From Bog-473 sp963800725 (GTDB lineage Bacteria > Actinomycetota > Acidimicrobiia > Acidimicrobiales > RAAP-2): a stretch of 64,000 nucleotides of DNA. Where the stretch lies: assembly GCA_963800725.1 (NCBI GenBank), contig CAWDCE010000017.1, positions 310,001 through 374,000 of the forward strand. The letters run 5' to 3'. Below the pieces are notes generated by a model that saw only the letters and a program-made list of their open reading frames with translations, was not told the origin of the DNA and did not search any database. This document shows, one piece after another, positions 19,207 to 27,226 of this stretch. The first letter of the stretch is position 1, and each line of letters opens with the position of its first letter. Position numbers and translations under genes: made by a program.

Positions 19207-19760
19207 TCGGACTCGGTGATCGTCACCGACTCGATGATCACGGGTTCTTTGGGGGTACCCGAGCGGGTGCCGAGGTCGTTGATCGTGGCCACGACGTCGC
19301 CGCCGGTCACGACCGAACCGAACAGCGAATAGAGCGGGGGCAGCGCGGCGCCGTCGGGGCCGCTGATGACGAAGAACTGACTCCCGTTGGTGTTGGGGCC
19401 GGCGTTGGCCATGGCCAAGGACCCGATCTGGTACTTCCCCGGTGCCGGGAGCTCGTCGGCGAATTTGTAGCCCGGTCCCCCGCTGCCGGTCCCGGTCGGG
19501 TCACCGCCTTGGAGCACGAAGCCCGGGATGATGCGGTGGAAGATGATCCCGTCGTAGTAGTGGTAGCGGGCCAAGAAGACGAAGCTGTTGACCGTTTTGG
19601 GTGCGGCCAAGGGGTCGAGGGCGATGACCATCGTGCCGTGGGAGGTGACCATGGTCGCCGTGTAGCGCTTCGACGGATCGATCACCATTGGTGGCTCTTG
19701 ATCGAACTTGCGCTGTTGGGGGCTCGATCCGTCTGCCGCGGGTGCCTCGGGTATGGCCAT
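19203..19760 (-). CDS. Cyclophilin-type peptidyl-prolyl cis-trans isomerase (cytoplasmic)
   Basis: Intact 185-residue cyclophilin. The catalytic core is visible in YYDGIIFHRIIPGFVLQGGD, GSLAMANAGPNTNGSQFF and YSLFGSVVTGGDVV. No signal peptide or membrane segment is present; the N-terminal ~25 residues are polar. It accelerates prolyl isomerisation during folding. It lies 14 bases downstream of a second, membrane-anchored cyclophilin. Confidence 0.93.
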   Translation of the reverse strand: MAIPEAPAADGSSPQQRKFDQEPPMVIDPSKRYTATMVTSHGTMVIALDPLAAPKTVNSFVFLARYHYYDGIIFHRIIPGFVLQGGDPTGTGSGGPGYKFADELPAPGKYQIGSLAMANAGPNTNGSQFFVISGPDGAALPPLYSLFGSVVTGGDVVATINDLGTRSGTPKEPVIIESVTITESD

Positions 19761-19774
19761 GGTGATGTGGTCCT

Positions 19775-20627
19775 TTACGACTCGTGGATGGTGACTGAGA
19801 GGATGCGCTGGGTGACGTCGGGCGGTACTCCGGCCGCGGACCCCTGGGCGCCAATGGTCTGGACGACGTCGAGGCCCGAGGTGACCGTGCCGAACAGCGC
19901 GTAGGAGTTGGCCAAGGACTCACCTTCTGGGCCGGTGACGATGAAGAATTGGCTCCACCCGAGTTGGGCGATCCGGTGTTCGCCATGGCCACCGAACCAA
20001 GCGGGTACTGGTCCGCCGGGTTCGACGCCTTGGGCGGGTTCTCGTCGGTGATGGTGTAACCCGGGCCCCCGCGGCCGGTCCCGGTCGGGTCGCCGGTCTG
20101 GTCGACGAAGCCCGGCTTGACCCGGTGGAAGATCACGCAGTGGTAGTAGCCCTTGTTGGCCAAGAACACGAAGTTGTTCACCGTGATCGGGGCGGTCTTG
20201 GCGTCGAGGTCGATGGTGAACGTGCCCGCCGTGGTCACCACCGTGGCGCTGTAGTTCTTGGTGGTGTCGATGGTCATTGGTGGCGCCGACGCGTACTGCT
20301 GGGTGTTCACCGTCGTGGCCGTACTGGCCGGGCACCCCGCCGCCACTGCCTTGGCGTTGGCGCTGGCCTGGGCCGCCTTGTCGGCCGAGGTGACCCCGGC
20401 GGTCGTCGTGTGTTCGACGCCGTGGTCGTGGTGGTGGTCTGCTTGGCGGCGTTCGACGTCTTTTTGGAGTTGTTCGACGTCAGGGCCACGATGCCGATGA
20501 CGACCGCGGCGATAACGACCACGATGACGACGTTTCGGATCGTCTTGCGGCGCTTGGTCGATTTGGCTTCGGCGGCCAAACGGGCCTCCCGGCCCGCCCG
20601 CTGGCGTGCTCTTTTCTCGCTTGGCAT
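19775..20627 (-). CDS. Membrane-anchored cyclophilin-type peptidyl-prolyl isomerase (frameshifted)
   Basis: About 283 residues. A basic N-terminus (MPSEKRARQRAGREARL) is followed by one hydrophobic segment (IRNVVIVVVIAAVVIGIVAL, residues ~30-49), a Thr/Ser-rich linker, and an extracytoplasmic cyclophilin domain (YYHCVIFHRVKPGFVDQTGD, YPLGSVAMANTG, SQFFIVTGPEG). Frame breaks lie near 20410 (linker) and 19965. It probably forms an operon with the soluble cyclophilin and would act on exported proteins. Confidence 0.85.
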
Positions 20628-20635
20628 GGCCCGAG

Positions 20636-20641
20636 ACCCTA
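20636..20641 (-). promoter_or_regulatory. -10 element for the cyclophilin pair (leaderless spacing)
   Basis: TAGGGT (TANNNT) lies 8 bases upstream of the membrane cyclophilin ATG, with no ribosome binding site between. Confidence 0.45.
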
Positions 20642-20710
20642 TCTTGCCCCCGACGGCCGTTTGGATCAGGTCCCAAAATGCCACGTCCCGAGCGGGGCGC
20701 TGCGGCCCAT

Positions 20711-20716
20711 TAGCGT
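20711..20716 (+). promoter_or_regulatory. -10 element for aspartokinase (leaderless spacing)
   Basis: TAGCGT (TANNNT) ends 7 bases before the aspartokinase ATG; it is the same hexamer as upstream of phoU. Confidence 0.5.
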
Positions 20717-20723
20717 CTGGGGC

Positions 20724-21935
20724 ATGTCGTTGCTCGTCCAAAAATTTGGCGGGACGTCGGTCGGGGACGCCGACCGCATCCGGGCCGTGGCCGATCACAT
20801 CGCCCGGACCCGGCGCGAGGGGCACGACGTGGTGGCGGTGGTCAGCGCCATGGGCAAGACCACCGACGACCTCATCCGCCTGGCCGATTCGGTCAGCACC
20901 GAAACAACCGCCCCGCGAGTACGACATGCTCGTCAGCGCCGGCGAGCGCATCACCGCCCCCGCCTGTGCATGGCACTGGCCGGTCTCGGCGTCTCGGCGA
21001 CCTCCTTTACCGGCAGCCAGGCCGGCATCATCACCGACAACGACCACACCCGGGCGAAGATCCTCGAGATCCGGCCCGACCGGCTCCGAGAGGCCCTGGC
21101 CGCCGGCGTGACCCCGGTGGTGGCCGGGTTCCAAGGGGTCGGGACCAACCGTGACGTCACGACGCTCGGGCGCGGTGGGTCAGACACCACGGCGGTGGCA
21201 CTGGCCGCGGTGCTCGAGGCCGACGCCTGTGAGATCTACACGGACGTGACCGGGGTCTTCACCGCCGATCCGCGGGTGGTCACGTCTGCGCACCGGATCA
21301 ACCGGATCTCTTTCGACGAGATGCTCGAGATCGCCGCCACCGGCGGCCGGGTGCTCAATCTTCGTTCGGTGGAGTTCGCCCGCAATCACAATGTGCCGCT
21401 CCACGTGCGGTCCAGCTTCACCTGGGAACCTGGGACCTGGGTGGTCGAGGAGGATGCAGACATGGAAGAAGCCGTCGTCACCGCGGTCAGCCACGACACC
21501 TCAGAAGCAAAGGTGACCGTCAGTGGCGTCCCCGATCAGCCCGGCATCGCGGCCCAACTCTTCCGGGCGCTGGCCGAGCGATCGATCAATGTCGACATGA
21601 TCGTGCAGAACACCTCGGTACATGGGACCACCGACATTTCCTTTACGGTCCCAGAGACCGACCTCGTGGCCTCGGTCGAGACCGCCCAGTCCCACAGCGA
21701 CGAGTTGGGGGCGACCGGGGTCACGTCGGACCGCGACGTCTCGAGGGTCTCGCTCATTGGGGTCGGGATGAAGTCGCACCCCGGCATCGCCGCCACCATG
21801 TTCGAGACGTTGGCCAACGAGAAGATCAACATCGACATGATCTCGACGTCGCCCATCCGCACCTCGTGCATCGTGCGCACCGAAGACGTCGAACGCGCCG
21901 TGCGCAGCCTGCACGCCGCCTTCGCCCTCGACTGA
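20724..21935 (+). CDS. lysC: Aspartokinase
   Basis: About 403 residues: N-terminal kinase domain (VQKFGGTSVGDADRIR; GRGGSDTTAVALAA; EIYTDVTGVFTADPRV) and two C-terminal ACT domains (GVPDQPGIAAQLFRALAERS; GVGMKSHPGIAATMFETLA) that normally sense lysine and/or threonine. It phosphorylates aspartate at the head of the Lys/Thr/Met/DAP pathway. Two compensating indels (near 20905 and 20965) garble about 20 residues, which should read PPREYDMLVSAGERIT. The partner asd is not adjacent but lies near 62 kb. Confidence 0.93.
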   Translation: MSLLVQKFGGTSVGDADRIRAVADHIARTRREGHDVVAVVSAMGKTTDDLIRLADSVSTETTAPRVRHARQRRRAHHRPRLCMALAGLGVSATSFTGSQAGIITDNDHTRAKILEIRPDRLREALAAGVTPVVAGFQGVGTNRDVTTLGRGGSDTTAVALAAVLEADACEIYTDVTGVFTADPRVVTSAHRINRISFDEMLEIAATGGRVLNLRSVEFARNHNVPLHVRSSFTWEPGTWVVEEDADMEEAVVTAVSHDTSEAKVTVSGVPDQPGIAAQLFRALAERSINVDMIVQNTSVHGTTDISFTVPETDLVASVETAQSHSDELGATGVTSDRDVSRVSLIGVGMKSHPGIAATMFETLANEKINIDMISTSPIRTSCIVRTEDVERAVRSLHAAFALD

Positions 21936-22489
21936 TGGCGACGAAGCGCCGGTATCTCTGGCTGCTGCGCCACGCGAAGACCGTCACCGACCCGCCCGAC
22001 GGCGGCACCGATTTCGACCGCGTGCTCGCCCGCGGTGGGCGCCGCGACGCCACGGCGATCGGCGAGTTGTTCGCCAACGAACCGAGCCGGTTCGCCGGTG
22101 GCAAGGTCCCCTTCCCCGAGGTCGCCCTGGTCTCCCCGGCCGCCCGCACCGCGGCCACCGCCGAGCTCGCGCTGGCCCACGTCAGCGACGCCCCGACCCG
22201 CGTGCTCGTCCCGGACTTCTACGGGGCCGAGCCCGAAGAGGTGCTCGCCCACCTCGCCACCCTCGACGATGCCGTCACCTCGGTGATGGTGGTCGGGCAC
22301 AACCCGACGGCACATTCCCTGGCCATCGCCCTCATCTCCTCATCGGACAAGAAGGGCGCGACGCCGTGGCCCGCCACGGTTTCCCGACGTGTGCGCTCGG
22401 GATCTACCGCTTCGGTATCGAGCACTGGAGCGACCTGCGCGCCGCGCACGGCACGCCTGGCCGGGATCTACATCCCGCCGTTCGGCTAA
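21935..22489 (+). CDS. SixA-like phosphohistidine phosphatase (histidine phosphatase superfamily; frameshifted)
   Basis: About 185 residues. The RHG-type motif LLRHAKTVTD and the second catalytic histidine VVGHNPTAHSLA identify the histidine phosphatase superfamily, SixA branch. The start overlaps the aspartokinase stop (TGATG). Two indels near 22355 and 22450 garble the stretch around GFPTCALGIYRFGIEHW before the final ARLAGIYIPPFG. The substrate cannot be deduced. Confidence 0.85.
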   Translation: MATKRRYLWLLRHAKTVTDPPDGGTDFDRVLARGGRRDATAIGELFANEPSRFAGGKVPFPEVALVSPAARTAATAELALAHVSDAPTRVLVPDFYGAEPEEVLAHLATLDDAVTSVMVVGHNPTAHSLAIALISSSDKKGATPWPATVSRRVRSGSTASVSSTGATCAPRTARLAGIYIPPFG

Positions 22490-22507
22490 GCGGGCTCAGC
22501 CGCCCGC
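22490..22507. terminator. Hairpin between convergent sixA-like and thiolase genes
   Basis: GCGGGC / GCCCGC with a 6-base loop, placed exactly between the two convergent stops and reaching into the last codons of the thiolase. No T-tract on either strand; possibly a bidirectional intrinsic-like terminator. Confidence 0.45.
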
Positions 22508-23681
22508 AGCGAGGATGGCCGCGTCGCCCTGGCCACCGCCACCGCACAACGCCACCGCGGCGGTCGAGGCACCACGCCGACGCAACTCGAGCAGTGCGGT
22601 CGAGCGCCACGCGTGCCCGACATGCCGACCGGGTGCCCGAGGGCGATCGCCCCGCCGTTCACGTTGATCTTGGCTTCATCGATGCCGAGTTCATCGGCCG
22701 AGGCGAGCCCGACCGCGGCGAAGGCCTCGTTGATCTCGAAGAGGTCGATGGCGTCGAGTGCGACCCCGGCCTTGGTGGCCGCCTTGGCAATGGCGCGCGA
22801 CGGCTGGGTCAACAGCGAGGTGTCGGGGCCGGCCACCATGCCGTAACCGACGAGGCGACCGAGCGGGGGTCACACCGAGCGCGGCGGCCTTGGCGGCGGA
22901 CATGACGACCACCGCTGCACCACCGTCGGAGATCTGCGAGGCGTTGCCGGCGGTGATGGTGCCGTTCTTGTCGAAGGCGGGACGGAGCTTGCCGAGCGAT
23001 TCGGCCGTCGTCTCGGGACGCACCCCCTCGTCGGTGTCGATCAGCAACGGGTCGCCCTTGCGCTGGGGCACCTCGACGCCGACGATCTCTTCGGCCAGTC
23101 GCCCGTCTTTGATGGCGGCCGCCGCCTTCTCGTGACTGGCGGCGGCGAACGCGTCCTGGCGCTCACGAGAGATGCCGACCTTTTCGTTGTAGCGCTCGGT
23201 GGAGAGCCCCATGGCAATGTGGTCGAAGGCGTCGGTCAAACCGTCGAACATCATCGAGTCCACCAAGGTCGCGTCGCCAATGCGGTAACCGGCCCGGGCG
23301 CCCGGCAACAGGTAGGGCGCCTGGGTCATCGAGTCCATGCCACCGGCGACCACGATCTCGGCGTCGCCGGCCCGGATCATCTGGTCGGCCAGGTAGATGG
23401 TGTTGAGACCCGACAGGCAGACCTTGTTGATGGTGTTGGCCGGGACCGACAGTGGGATCCCGCCCTTGAACGCGGCCTGGCGGGCCGTGATCTGACCGGC
23501 GCCGGCCTGGAGCACCTGGCCCATGAGGACGTAGTCGACGTCCTCGGGCGAGACGCCCGCCCGCCGACAGCGCTTCGGCGATGGCGAATCCGCCCAGGTC
23601 CATGGCACTAAAGCCCGCGAATGCTCCTGAGAGCTTGCCAATGGGGGTGCGTGCTCCTGCGACGATGACGGCCTCAGCCAT
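22496..23681 (-). CDS. phaA: Acetyl-CoA C-acetyltransferase (thiolase; frameshifted)
   Basis: About 393 residues, standard thiolase length. It starts MAEAVIVAGARTPIGKLSGA; the nucleophile cysteine is in NKVCLSGLN, and the second pair of motifs is NVNGGAIALGHPVGMSG and CGGGGQGDAAI. Breaks lie near 23568, 22866 and 22610. It would condense two acetyl-CoA to acetoacetyl-CoA, the entry step of the ethylmalonyl-CoA pathway, and lies divergent from ccr. A catabolic thiolase role is possible but context favours biosynthesis. Confidence 0.88.
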
Positions 23682-23701
23682 GACCTCAACCTCCGAGTCT
23701 C

Positions 23702-23721
23702 TACCGGTCAAGTTGCCGGTA
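23702..23721. promoter_or_regulatory. Palindrome in the divergent phaA-ccr promoter region
   Basis: TACCGG-N8-CCGGTA lies between the divergent thiolase and crotonyl-CoA carboxylase/reductase genes, about 20 bases upstream of the thiolase ATG and 25 bases upstream of the ccr -10. Its position and symmetry fit an operator for a dimeric repressor acting on both genes; no regulator gene is nearby. Confidence 0.45.
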
Positions 23722-23745
23722 GGAAACTCCATCTTATGGGCCAAC

Positions 23746-23751
23746 TATCGT
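23746..23751 (+). promoter_or_regulatory. -10 element for ccr (leaderless spacing, decides the start)
   Basis: TATCGT ends 7 bases before the ATG at 23759 but only 1 base before the ATG at 23753. The spacing seen at other leaderless genes here (6-9 bases) therefore favours the second ATG, giving MSDILSAALAG. Confidence 0.5.
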
Positions 23752-23758
23752 CATGGCC

Positions 23759-25097
23759 ATGAGCGACATCTTGAGTGCAGCACTGGCGGGTGCGCCGGGC
23801 CGACGAACTGGCCACGCTGCCCATGCCGATTCCTACCGGGGCGCCCTCGTGCGCCGTTCGGAGATCGACATGTTCGAGGGGTTGGAGTCGTCGGAGAAGG
23901 ATCCCCGCAAGTCCCTGCACGTCGAAGACGTGGCCCTGCCCGAACTGGCCCCCGATGAGGCCTTCGTGGCCGTCATGGCGTCGTCGATCAACTTCAATAC
24001 CGTGTGGACCTCGATCTTCGAGCCCCTCGCGACGTTCGGGTTCTTGGACCGACTGGCCAAAGAGGGACCCTGGGCCGCCCGCCACGCCCTCGATTACCAC
24101 GTGGTCGGCTCCGACGCCGCCGGCATCGTGTTGCGCTGCGGCTCGGCCGTGCGCAACTGGAAGGTCGGCGACAAGGTCACGGTCCATTGCAACTACGTCG
24201 ACGACCAGGATCCTTCGGCGCACGACGATTCCATGCTGGCCGCCAATCAGCGCATCTGGGGCTTCAGTCGAACTTCGGTGGCCTGGCCGACATCACCGTG
24301 GTCAAGGCCAACCAGCTGATGCCCAAGCCGGCCCATCTGGGCTGGGAAGAGGCCGCGGTCAACGCGTTGTGCAATTCGACCGCCTACCGCATGTTGGTCT
24401 CACCCAACGGGGCGCGCATGACCCAGGGCGACAAGGTGTTGGTGTGGGGGGCGAGCGGCGGCCTCGGGGAGTTTCGCGGTCCAGCACGTCCTCAACGGCG
24501 GGGGGACTCCGATCGGGGTGGTCTCGTCCCCGGAGAAAGTCGCGCTGCTCCACGATCTCGGGGTCGAAGCCGTCATCGACCGGCGCGCCGCCAACTACAA
24601 GTTCTGGAAGGACGAACATACCCAGGACGAGGCGGAATGGCGCGGATTCGGCGGACATGCGCGGCCTCGTGGGCAGCAAGCCCGAGATCGTGTTCGAGCA
24701 TCCGGGTCGCTCCACCATGGGTGCCTCGGTCTTCGCCGCCGAACGCGGGGGCACCGTCGTCACCTGCGCCGCCACGTCGGGCTACATGATCGAGTACGAC
24801 AACCGGCACCTGTGGATGAAGCTCAAGACCATCAAGGGATCGCACTTCGCCAACTACCGCGAGGCCTGGGACGCCAACCAGCTGATATGCGACGGCAAGG
24901 TGCTCCCGCCGCTGTCGGCGGTGTACTCACTCGACGATGTCGGTGAGGCCGCCTACCAGGTCCACCACAACCTGCATGAGGGAAAGATCGGTGTGTTGTG
25001 CCTGGCGCCGCAAGAGGGTCTGGGCATCGACGACGTGGCCATGCGCCAACGGGTCGGCGAAGAGCGCATCACTTTGTTTCGGAGGCACGGCGTATGA
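23759..25097 (+). CDS. ccr: Crotonyl-CoA carboxylase/reductase (frameshifted)
   Basis: NADPH-dependent reductive carboxylase of the MDR superfamily, about 445 residues, making (2S)-ethylmalonyl-CoA from crotonyl-CoA and CO2. Diagnostic segments are VMASSINFNTVWTSIFEP, YHVVGSDAAGIVLRCG, NFGGLADITVVKANQLMPKP, KVLVWGASGGLG (nucleotide binding), YKFWKDEHTQDEAEW, EIVFEHPGRSTMGASVF and GSHFANYREAWDANQ; these closely follow Streptomyces Ccr. Breaks are near 23800-23835, 24265, 24465 and 24645. The stop overlaps the epimerase ATG (ATGA). This is the key enzyme of the ethylmalonyl-CoA pathway, although some actinomycetes also use Ccr for polyketide extender units. Confidence 0.92.
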
Positions 25098-25510
25098 ATG
25101 ACGGAACCATGTTGAGCGAGATCGACCACGTGGCCATTGCGGTCAACGACCTCGACGCCGCCATCGCGTGGTACCAAGAGGTCTTCGGTGCCACCGTCAA
25201 TCGCCGCGAGCACGTGGAGTCCGACGGAGTCGAAGAAGCGCTTTTGGCGGTCGCCGATTCCTACATCCAGTTGCTCACCCCGACCCGCGACGACTCCCCG
25301 GTCGCCAAGTACCTCGCCAACAAGGGAGAAGGGCTCCACCACGTTGGCTATCGCAGTGGAGGACTGTGCGGCGGCACTGCAATCGGTCAAGGATTCGGGA
25401 GGTCGGGTCATCGACGAGGCCCCACGGCCCGGGATCGCGTGGCACCACGGTTGCCTTCGTGCATCCAAAGACGTCATTCGGCACCTTGATCGAACTCGGT
25501 GCAGGAGTAG
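25094..25510 (+). CDS. epi: Ethylmalonyl-CoA/methylmalonyl-CoA epimerase (frameshifted)
   Basis: About 138 residues of the VOC (glyoxalase-fold) superfamily: IDHVAIAVNDLDAAIAWYQE, GEGLHHV, AIAVEDCAAALQSVKDSG, VAFVHPKTSFGTLIELVQE. Metal-binding His/Glu positions at IDHVAI, LHHV and the terminal IELVQE are present. Breaks near 25350, 25435 and 25490; after correction the stop is at 25508. It converts between the S and R epimers of ethylmalonyl- and methylmalonyl-CoA, linking Ccr to the mutase. It is translationally coupled to ccr. Confidence 0.87.
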
Positions 25511-25617
25511 CGCCGCTTCCCCCACGCACCGGCCACGACGATCCTGGGCCCGAGAGGACGGCCGCTGCGGGGCACGGCGTCGGGCCCCGTGGCACGCTGT
25601 GGCCAAGGAGGGACCCA

Positions 25618-26372
25618 TGGCCGAAACAACGACACCGAGAGTTCGCGCTGGTCAGCGACGCCAAGCACTACGTCGGACCACGACCGTCGCCCGACTGCTC
25701 GCCGCACGCGGCCACGATCTCGTGCTCGGCGATCCCGAACCCGCCCTCGTCCGCGAACTCGGTGCAACCGGGTCGACCGTGGTTGCGGTGCACAACGTGG
25801 GGGACCTCGCCGACCCGACCCTCGAGCCTCGCGTCTGGTCGACGCCGCCATTGAGCGCTTCGGTCGCCTCGACGCCGCGGTCGGGGGTTCGGGACGGGTC
25901 GTCGTGGGCAAGTTCATGGACTCGACCGCCGGGGAACTCGACGCGGTCTACCAAGGTTGCCTCGTTGCGCCCTATCACCTCCTCCACGCGGTGGTGCCCG
26001 CCATGGTCGCCCAGGGTCATGGCCAGATGCTCTTGATCACCAGCGCCTCGGCGGTACGACCGACCCCGGGTGCGCCGCTGTATTCGGCGGCTCGCGCCGG
26101 CGCCACCATGCTGGCCAAGAACGTCGCGCTCGAAGTGGCCCGCACCGGGGTGCAGGTCAACGTGGTCGGCACGAACTTCATGGACTTTCCCGAGTTCCTC
26201 AAGGCCAACCGTGTGACGGACGCTTTGTCTGCGACAGAAAGTCGAGGCGCTGGTCCCCATGCGCCGGCTCGGCACCATGGAAGAGTTCGCCGCCTTTTGC
26301 CTGCCCTTCATCGATGGGACGAGCGGCTTCACCACCGGGCAATTTGTGGCCTATGCCGGGGGTTGGGCCTAA
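25618..26372 (+). CDS. Divergent short-chain dehydrogenase/reductase-like protein (frameshifted)
   Basis: About 245 residues with an SDR fold: LLITSASAVRPTPGAPLYSA holds the Ser and Tyr of the active site, followed by the helix LAKNVALEVARTGVQVNVVG and the C-terminal GFTTGQFVAYAGGWA. Two features are unusual. The YxxxK motif reads YSAAR, and the N-terminal cofactor loop reads VSDAKHYVGPTT instead of TGxxxGIG, so cofactor binding and catalysis are doubtful. Breaks near 25640, 25830 and 26235. It lies about 110 bases downstream of epi on the same strand; a reductase role in the EMC pathway is possible but unproven. Confidence 0.7.
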
Positions 26373-26683
26373 GAGGAACCGAAGCGCTCCACCCGAGAGG
26401 TCGCCCCGAGTCCGGACGGAAATATAGAGAACGTGGGCAAATCGTGGCGCCTTCATCTTCGAGCGTCAGTTCGATGCCATTTGGTGTTGACCCGCTTGGA
26501 CAGCGCGCCCAACAGCGGACGTCGGTATGTGATTCGGCCGGCGGTTCTGGCCACGACACGCGAGGTTCCCCATTCACGCGAAGACGATGGCATCGCGCAG
26601 ATAGCGGGTCACGAGCACCTTGCGAACCGGCGCTACGGTGCGTCGAGAAGGAAAAACGGGTTGCTACAGATCGGAGACTGGCG
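26373..26683. other. Intergenic stretch, no gene seen
   Basis: About 310 bases between the SDR gene and the next gene. No plausible coding frame, hairpin or tRNA is seen. By eye it has more A and T than its surroundings. Confidence 0.4.
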
Positions 26684-27132
26684 ATGACCTCGAAGACTGA
26701 CTTTACGGACGAAGAATGGCGACTGATCCTCGGAGGCGCCGCCGAGCGTCGGATGATGGTGACGGGACCGCCCAACGGGGCGGCTCGTTTCGTGAGACCT
26801 TCGCCATGGCCAGGGCCTACGTCGATGCCCGCCAAGAGCACGGGAAGAGCCAGCTTCTCGATGAGATCATCACGGCAAAACCGACCGCGATCACACCCAC
26901 TATCACTCTCCCGAAGAGCTCAAAGACAACGGACTCCACCACCTGCGTGATTCGGTGGCCCTGCTTAGAAACAAGGCCACTCCCGCAGAGGTCGATGAAT
27001 ACCGGCGATTCATTGTCACGCTGTCGCACAAGGTTGCGGCGGCGCACCGGAGGAAACGGTCAAGACGAGAGCGAGGCCGAGCTGACTGCGATCAACGACA
27101 TCACCGAGGCCTTGGGATCGGGTGCAGCGTAG
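26684..27132 (+). CDS. Uncharacterised conserved protein, about 150 residues (frameshifted)
   Basis: The pieces in order are MTSKTDFTDEEWRLILGGAA, GGSFRETFAMARAYVDARQE, HGKSQLLDEIITAKP, YHSPEELKDNGLHHLRDSVA, LLRNKATPAEVDEYRRFIV, and a C-terminus ending ALGSGAA. The style resembles unnamed bacterial proteins with an FTxEEW start that are predicted to be soluble and helical. Breaks near 26770, 26885 and 27045. No catalytic motif or membrane segment is visible; function unknown. It converges on cysNC. Confidence 0.6.
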
Positions 27133-27226
27133 GAGCAGTCGCCGAGTGTCCCGATTCGTTGTCGCCCCTGTTCGACGAGATTGGGTGCGCTGAACAGCAC
27201 CTTTTGGCAGGGGGACGGTGCGCCCG

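Noticed and set aside
20890..20970. Programmed frameshift in aspartokinase
   Set aside because: Two compensating indels garble only ~20 residues and there is no slippery site or downstream structure; the error pattern matches other genes.
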